Shown: positions 5,244 to 9,092 of the stretch, piece after piece
Layout: each line of letters starts with the position of its first letter
Position numbering within the stretch: position 1 is the stretch's first letter
NCBI GenBank assembly: GCA_017547315.1
Contig: JAFYQA010000055.1
Location: forward strand, 1 to 9,092
DNA from: Roseburia sp.
GTDB taxonomy: Bacteria > Bacillota_A > Clostridia > Lachnospirales > Lachnospiraceae
DNA: 9,092 nt
Direction: 5' to 3'
The notes under the pieces: generated by a model
Seen by the model: only the letters and a program-made list of their open reading frames with translations
What the model was told of the DNA's origin: nothing
Databases searched by the model: none
Made by a program: the position numbers and the translations under genes

Positions 5244-6152
5244 TTGGCTAATATAACAAATAAAGGAAATAAAAGGCAGCACAAACTAACGATGCAACAA
5301 AACATTGCCTCCTATTTATTTATGGGTCCATTTTTGATATTCTTTGTTATGTTTGTGGTATATCCAATGTTTATGTGTGTATTCACAAGTTTTTTTGATG
5401 CAACTATGGGGCGTGACGATATTTTTATCGGTTTTGAAAACTATAAAACGTTATTTAATGACGATGTTTTTTGGATAGCGTTGTGGAACACTTTGATTAT
5501 TGTTTTGGTTTCTGTACCTGTGACCTGTGCATTCTCATTATGGGTAGCGAGTGTTATCAGTAAGCTTCCAACGGCAGCAACTTCTGTATTTAGATGTATT
5601 TTTTATCTGCCTGTTGTTACCGGTTCTGTAGCTGTTACAATGGTTTGGAAATGGATGTATAATAATTATTACGGTATTTTCAACTATCTTGGCACGGAAA
5701 TGGGATTGTTGGAAAAAAATATCAACTGGTTAGGTGATCCCAAATATGCGTTAGGTTGTATCATTTTAATCTTATTGACTACTTCTGTAGGTCAGCCGAT
5801 TGTTTTGTATGTTTCAGCTCTTGATAATGTGGATAAGTCTTTAGTTGAAGCAGCGGAAGTAGATGGTTGTACCGCAATGCAGTCATTTTGGAAGATTAAA
5901 TGGCCACAGATGATGCCGACTACATTGTACATTTTGGTCGTTACTACTATTAACTCTTTTCAGTGTTTTGCATTGATTCAGTTGTTGACATTAGGCGGAC
6001 CAAATAATTCAACAATGACAATCATGTACTACATCTATTACAATGCATTTAAACTTTACAAATATGGTTACGGAAATGCAATGGGTGTAATCCTCGCAAT
6101 CATTATTGCGATTCTTTCTGCTATCCAGTTCAAATTGGGTGAAGGAAAATAA
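5244..6152 (+). CDS. ABC transporter permease 1, sialic acid importer (MalF-like, CUT1)
   Basis: This 302-aa inner-membrane subunit has about six helices, beginning with a hydrophobic segment at residues 23-45 after a basic N-terminus. The cytoplasmic EAA loop that docks the ATPase is clear at 202-221 (EAAEVDG, then KIKWP). The short conserved segment NTLIIVLVSVPV (82-93) begins the permease domain. It forms the channel together with permease 2. The TTG at 5244 is chosen for its AAGGAGG site and because it gives a normal N-terminus (MANITNKG after initiation). Upstream lies the terminator, so expression depends on readthrough from the binding protein transcript. Unusually for such pairs, the next permease gene is 219 bp away. 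The permease call is firm; the substrate follows from context. Confidence 0.9.
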   Translation: MANITNKGNKRQHKLTMQQNIASYLFMGPFLIFFVMFVVYPMFMCVFTSFFDATMGRDDIFIGFENYKTLFNDDVFWIALWNTLIIVLVSVPVTCAFSLWVASVISKLPTAATSVFRCIFYLPVVTGSVAVTMVWKWMYNNYYGIFNYLGTEMGLLEKNINWLGDPKYALGCIILILLTTSVGQPIVLYVSALDNVDKSLVEAAEVDGCTAMQSFWKIKWPQMMPTTLYILVVTTINSFQCFALIQLLTLGGPNNSTMTIMYYIYYNAFKLYKYGYGNAMGVILAIIIAILSAIQFKLGEGK

Positions 6153-6163
6153 ATTTTTCTGGA

Positions 6164-6354
6164 ATATGATATCACCGGAAATGCAGGTTCTTCAGACATC
6201 AGATTCTGCAGATATCATGTGACAGAATAATCTGTTACTGTTAATTAATTATAGGTGAGATGAAGGGAATAACTCGGATGTCTCATATCGCCTATAAAAT
6301 TTACAGAAAAGAATAAGTGAATATTCGATGTTTGACATGGGATATCTGCTTATT
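6164..6354 (+). other. Cluster of four consecutive stem-loops between the permease genes (candidate structured RNA)
   Basis: The 219-bp gap 6153-6371 has no gene but is nearly filled by inverted repeats. Stem-loop 1: 6164-6173 with 6211-6220 (10 pairs, one wobble), an 8-nt one-sided bulge, then 6182-6191 with 6201-6210 (9 of 10) and a 9-nt loop. Stem-loop 2: 6219-6226 with 6231-6238 (8 pairs, one wobble, ATAA loop; its outermost pairs compete with stem-loop 1). Stem-loop 3: 6249-6263 with 6283-6297 (14 of 15). Stem-loop 4: 6312-6326 with 6340-6354 (14 of 15, several wobbles). None is followed by a T-run, so they are not terminators. Stem-loop 4 ends 5 nt before the AGGTG site of permease 2. 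Roles in mRNA processing, stability or translation control are inference; no known riboswitch class was recognised. Confidence 0.55.
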
Positions 6355-6359
6355 ATATG

Positions 6360-6364
6360 AGGTG
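6360..6364 (+). promoter_or_regulatory. Ribosome binding site that fixes the permease 2 start
   Basis: AGGTG lies 7 nt before the ATG at 6372. It overlaps the first codons of an upstream in-frame ATG at 6357, which has no good site of its own, so 6372 is preferred. Confidence 0.55.
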
Positions 6365-6371
6365 CATAGAT

Positions 6372-7325
6372 ATGAAAAATCAGAATCGGCCGAATAATCA
6401 GACCACAGAAAATATCTATAAGATCGTCTCGGTGGTTGCCGTTGTAATCATTGCGATTCTCTTTGCGTTTCCTCTGTATTGGATTATTACCGGTGCTTTT
6501 AAGACTGGTGCTGAGATTAACTCAACAACTCCGGTCTGGTTTCCATCTGAATGGGACCTCGGTAACTTTCAACGTTTGTTAAATAAACGTTCTGCACCAT
6601 TGTTTGATATTACATTTGGTGGTTGGAAATTGAATATATTCGGATATACATTGAGAATGGCCGAATATACTATTTTGGGACCTACTGTGCCGGCAGCTAT
6701 TCGTTGGTTGTTAAATACAGTATTTATGTCCGTTGCTTCTATGCTGCTGACTTGTTTCACAGCGGCAATGGCTGGGTATGCTTTGGCAAAGAAACGCTTC
6801 GTTGGTAGAACAGTGATTTTCTCATTAGTAGTATGTGCTATGGCATTACCGAAACAGGTTATCCTGATTCCATTGTTACGTGAAATGTCTTCATTAGGTT
6901 TGTATGATACGATTTGGGCAGTTATTCTCCCGATTGTAGGTTGGCCTTTTGGTGTATTCCTTTTGAAACAGTTTGCAGAAGGAATTCCACATGAAATGGT
7001 GGAAGCTTGTCGAGTAGACGGAGCATCTGAATGGCGCACCTTTACGGACGTTATGTTCCCTATGATTAAACCAGGTGTTGGTGCGTGTGCAATCTTTACA
7101 TTTATTAATTCGTGGAACGATTATTTCATGCAGTTGATTATGTTGACTGCTAGCAAAAATTTAACTATTTCTCTTGGTATTGCTACGATGCAGGGTGAAA
7201 GCTCTACAGACTATGGCTTATTAATGGCTGGTGCTGCATTGGCATCTGTGCCGATTATTATAGTTTTCTTGATTTTCCAGAAGTATTTTACTAAGGGAAT
7301 TACTATGGGTGCTGTTAAAGGCTAA
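6372..7325 (+). CDS. ABC transporter permease 2, sialic acid importer (MalG-like, CUT1)
   Basis: This 317-aa membrane protein pairs with permease 1. Features are a first helix at about residues 18-40 leading to the YWIITGAFKT segment (36-45) common to MalG-type permeases, the PSEWDLGNFQRLL segment (58-70), the RWLLNTVFMS start of the permease core (111-120), and the EAA loop MVEACRVDGASEW (209-221, here EAC). The C-terminus GITMGAVKG is typical. Between helices 1 and 2 there is an extra stretch of roughly 35 residues (about 72-108), longer than in most MalG-type proteins. The start at 6372 is chosen over 6357 because AGGTG is 7 nt upstream. nanA follows 47 bp later. The family is certain; the substrate comes from context. 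Confidence 0.9.
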   Translation: MKNQNRPNNQTTENIYKIVSVVAVVIIAILFAFPLYWIITGAFKTGAEINSTTPVWFPSEWDLGNFQRLLNKRSAPLFDITFGGWKLNIFGYTLRMAEYTILGPTVPAAIRWLLNTVFMSVASMLLTCFTAAMAGYALAKKRFVGRTVIFSLVVCAMALPKQVILIPLLREMSSLGLYDTIWAVILPIVGWPFGVFLLKQFAEGIPHEMVEACRVDGASEWRTFTDVMFPMIKPGVGACAIFTFINSWNDYFMQLIMLTASKNLTISLGIATMQGESSTDYGLLMAGAALASVPIIIVFLIFQKYFTKGITMGAVKG

Positions 7326-7372
7326 AAGATTTAAAATATGTATATTGATGTTAATCACAATAGGAGAACGTT

Positions 7373-8281
7373 ATGGCTGATATGAAAAAATATGAAGGTA
7401 TTATACCTGCTTTTTATGCTTGTTATGATGCGGAGGGCAATATTAACCCTACAGCAGTTAGAGAACTTACTCGCTGGTTTATTGAAAAGGGAGTGCAAGG
7501 ATTATATGTTGGTGGTTCTTCTGGTGAATGTATCTACCAGAGCAAGGAAGAACGCAAATTGGTATTAGAAAATGTTATGGCTGAAGCAAAGGGCAAGATT
7601 ACTGTAATTGCCCATATTGCTTGTAACAATACAGCAGATTCAAAGGAATTGGCTGCGCACGCAGAAAGTTTAGGCGTAGATGCAATTGCTGCAATTCCAC
7701 CAATTTATTTTAAACTTCCACCTTATGCAATTGCTAAATACTGGAATGATATGAGTGCAGCTGCTCCAAACACAGATTTTATTATCTATAACATTCCACA
7801 GCTTGCAGGTGTGTCATTAACACCAGCATTGTTAAGAGAAATGTTACAGAATCCAAGAGTGATTGGTGTTAAAAACTCTTCTATGCCAGTGCAGGATATC
7901 GAAGAGTTCCGTGCAGAAGGTTGTGCCGTATTTAATGGCCCAGACGAGCAGTTGTTAAGTGGTTTGGTTGCAGGTGCTGTTGGCGGTATTGGTGGTACTT
8001 ATGGTGCAATGCCTGAACTTTATATTAAAATTTATAACCTGGTCAAAGAGAATAAGATTGCTGAAGCTCGTGAGATTCAGGATGATTGCTTACAGATCAT
8101 CATTAATTTATGTGGTTGTAAGGGCAATATGTATGCAGTGATTAAAGCTGTTCTCAGAAAAATGGGTGCTCCAGATTGTGGTGGTGTTCGAGCTCCACTG
8201 TTTAATTTGGTTCCTGAAGATGAGGCTCAGATTGACAAGTGTGTTGAAATGATTAAAGCAGCTTACGCTAAGTATTTATAG
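7373..8281 (+). CDS. nanA: N-acetylneuraminate lyase
   Basis: This 302-aa class I aldolase of the DHDPS/NAL family cleaves Neu5Ac to pyruvate and N-acetylmannosamine in the cytosol, the first committed catabolic step. Motifs are GGSSGE (47-52, carboxylate binding of pyruvate), FIIYNIPQLAGV (136-147, catalytic Tyr139) and VIGVKNSS (163-170, Schiff-base Lys167). These match Tyr137 and Lys165 of E. coli NanA. The sialic acid rather than dihydrodipicolinate assignment rests on YNIPxLxGV, the GGIGGTYGAMPE segment (204-215) and the neighbouring nanE/nanK. An AGGAGA site (7362-7367) lies 5 nt before the ATG. It follows permease 2 by 47 bp and so is probably cotranscribed with the importer. Length and motifs look intact. 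Confidence 0.95.
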   Translation: MADMKKYEGIIPAFYACYDAEGNINPTAVRELTRWFIEKGVQGLYVGGSSGECIYQSKEERKLVLENVMAEAKGKITVIAHIACNNTADSKELAAHAESLGVDAIAAIPPIYFKLPPYAIAKYWNDMSAAAPNTDFIIYNIPQLAGVSLTPALLREMLQNPRVIGVKNSSMPVQDIEEFRAEGCAVFNGPDEQLLSGLVAGAVGGIGGTYGAMPELYIKIYNLVKENKIAEAREIQDDCLQIIINLCGCKGNMYAVIKAVLRKMGAPDCGGVRAPLFNLVPEDEAQIDKCVEMIKAAYAKYL

Positions 8282-8293
8282 GAATGAACTGAA

Positions 8294-8327
8294 GGGGCTG
8301 TCGCGAATTGTTTTTTGCGACAGCCTC
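8294..8327 (+). terminator. Hairpin after nanA, weak or partial terminator
   Basis: GGGGCTGTCGC (8294-8304) pairs with GCGACAGCCTC (8317-8327) over 11 positions with one wobble. The 12-nt loop contains six T (8311-8316). The stem is strong, but AATTTACTC follows instead of a T-run on this strand, so it may pause polymerase or protect the nanA mRNA rather than terminate fully. Readthrough into the downstream esterase gene is likely, since I found no convincing promoter for it. Confidence 0.5.
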
Positions 8328-8388
8328 AATTTACTCTTAAGATATTTTTACAGATTTGATTTTAAAATAGTATTAATGGGGTGGTAAA

Positions 8389-9092
8389 GTGAAAAAGTAT
8401 ATGGTGTTGTGTGTGGCTGGTCAGTCGAATGCCGTAGGATATGACGAATCAGAGATTCCAAATGATTACATGGAACGATTTGGTAGTGATAGAATTGCTC
8501 AATTAGGGTTGTATGGTAAGGATAATCTAGAGATTATTCCACTGGGGCCTTGTGCTCAGAACTTTCAGGATATGCGTCCTTTTGGGCATCCAAACAATCC
8601 TGGAATCGGGACACGAGGAATTCATTTACCATTAGCAAAGACGTTGTTGCAACATATTCCAGAGGATTACGATATTTTAGTGATACCTTGTGCTTATGGA
8701 GGAAGCGGTTTTACCATTGGTGAATGGGGAACCTTTAATGAGAAAGATTTGCGTCCGGAACCAGGAATTTGGCGCTGGGGTGTTGATTCCTGTTATTATA
8801 AGGCGCTTTGTGCACGTATTAGTTATGCGTTAGATCAAAATTCGGAAAACTTATTTTTGGGAATGGTATGGTGCCAGGGCGAATGGGATAGCGAAAATGC
8901 CAAGGACCAGAAAACAGGATTTTTAAGAATGACAGAAGATTTTTTCGAGAAAATGACAGAAGCTTATCCGGATAGAGTTTATCGGGGAGAGTGGAATAAA
9001 TCAATATGGTATAACATGGAGACAGTATCCTATTGGCACAATTATCACGAATGTCCTCAAATTTGGGAAGCATATGAAAAGTGGAGTCCTGA
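8389..9092 (+). CDS. nanS: NanS-type sialate O-acetylesterase, cut by the window end
   Basis: An open frame runs from GTG at 8389 to the window end (234 codons plus two bases, no stop). It carries the SASA-type SGNH blocks: VAGQSNAVGY at residues 9-18 (nucleophile Ser13), PCAYGGSGFT at 100-109 and GMVWCQGEWD at 158-167. The IIPLGPCAQNFQDM (49-62) and RWGVDSCYYKAL (129-140) segments also agree with E. coli NanS as I recall it; that protein is about 326 aa, so roughly 90 residues lie beyond the window. It should remove 9-O-acetyl groups from Neu5Ac so that NanA can act. No signal peptide is seen. The GTG start has GGGTGG 4-5 nt upstream; ATG at 8401 is the alternative but has a poor site and would begin close to the catalytic GQSN. 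It lies 107 bp after nanA. Confidence 0.85.
   Translation, partial: MKKYMVLCVAGQSNAVGYDESEIPNDYMERFGSDRIAQLGLYGKDNLEIIPLGPCAQNFQDMRPFGHPNNPGIGTRGIHLPLAKTLLQHIPEDYDILVIPCAYGGSGFTIGEWGTFNEKDLRPEPGIWRWGVDSCYYKALCARISYALDQNSENLFLGMVWCQGEWDSENAKDQKTGFLRMTEDFFEKMTEAYPDRVYRGEWNKSIWYNMETVSYWHNYHECPQIWEAYEKWSP

Noticed and set aside
6332..6360. Perfect TTGACA at 6332-6337 as a promoter for permease 2
   Set aside because: The only nearby -10 (TATATG at 16 bp) is weak, and the implied start would fall after the AGGTG site, leaving no ribosome site in the transcript. The bases also form part of stem-loop 4.
6569..7039. 156-codon open frame on the minus strand inside permease 2
   Set aside because: It is fully antisense to a clear permease gene, has no ribosome site or recognisable domain, and its composition reads like a reversed membrane protein.
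8347..8376. TTTACA-N18-TATTAA as a promoter for the NanS-type gene
   Set aside because: The start would fall at or inside the ribosome site a few bases before the GTG, and the boxes are weak in an AT-rich stretch. Readthrough from nanA is more likely.
8819..9073. 84-codon minus-strand frame in the esterase at the right end
   Set aside because: Antisense to the NanS-type frame, which has clear catalytic motifs; no initiation signal.

Overview
The window is a sialic acid (N-acetylneuraminate, Neu5Ac) uptake and catabolism locus. It looks like the chromosome of an AT-rich, Gram-positive gut Bacillota, probably a Lachnospiraceae-like Clostridia member. Reasons: strong AGGAGG-type ribosome binding sites, sigmaA-type promoters, a lipoprotein-anchored ABC binding protein, and a set of nan genes (nanA, nanK, nanE, yhcH/nanQ, YesL/DUF624, an SGNH esterase, a CUT1-type ABC importer) familiar from gut Firmicutes. 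The family-level assignment is inference; there is no rRNA or other marker here.

Layout. Two divergent operons leave a 271-bp control region (3533-3803). Leftward (minus strand) run an SGNH/GDSL esterase (2864-3532), a DUF624/YesL membrane protein (2233-2874), nanE (1487-2188), nanK (583-1470) and nanQ/yhcH (130-555). The operon is followed by two hairpins (81-109 and 25-76). Rightward run the sialic acid binding lipoprotein (3804-5159), a strong intrinsic terminator/attenuator (5188-5222), permease 1 (5244-6152, TTG start), a 219-bp gap almost filled with stem-loops (6153-6371), permease 2 (6372-7325), nanA (7373-8281), a hairpin (8294-8327) and a NanS-type sialate O-acetylesterase cut by the window end (8389 onward). 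Each operon has a recognisable promoter: GTGACA-N17-TATGAT leftward and TTGACT-N17-TAAGAT rightward.

How the genes work together. The lipoprotein captures sialic acid and two permeases import it; no ATPase is encoded here, so a shared MsmK-type ATPase elsewhere is likely. Two unrelated esterases (NanS-type and GDSL arylesterase-type, both without signal peptides) probably strip O-acetyl groups in the cytosol. NanQ equilibrates Neu5Ac forms, NanA splits Neu5Ac into pyruvate and ManNAc, NanK makes ManNAc-6-P and NanE makes GlcNAc-6-P for NagA/NagB, which are not in the window. No sialidase, no NanOx oxidoreductase and no NanR-type regulator is visible.

The pathway is known biology. The least explained signals are non-coding: four consecutive stem-loops between the permease genes, a four-fold RGATA repeat inside the rightward promoter, palindromes in the divergent control region, and the long hairpin beyond nanQ. 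I see no CRISPR array, insertion sequence, tRNA or rRNA.
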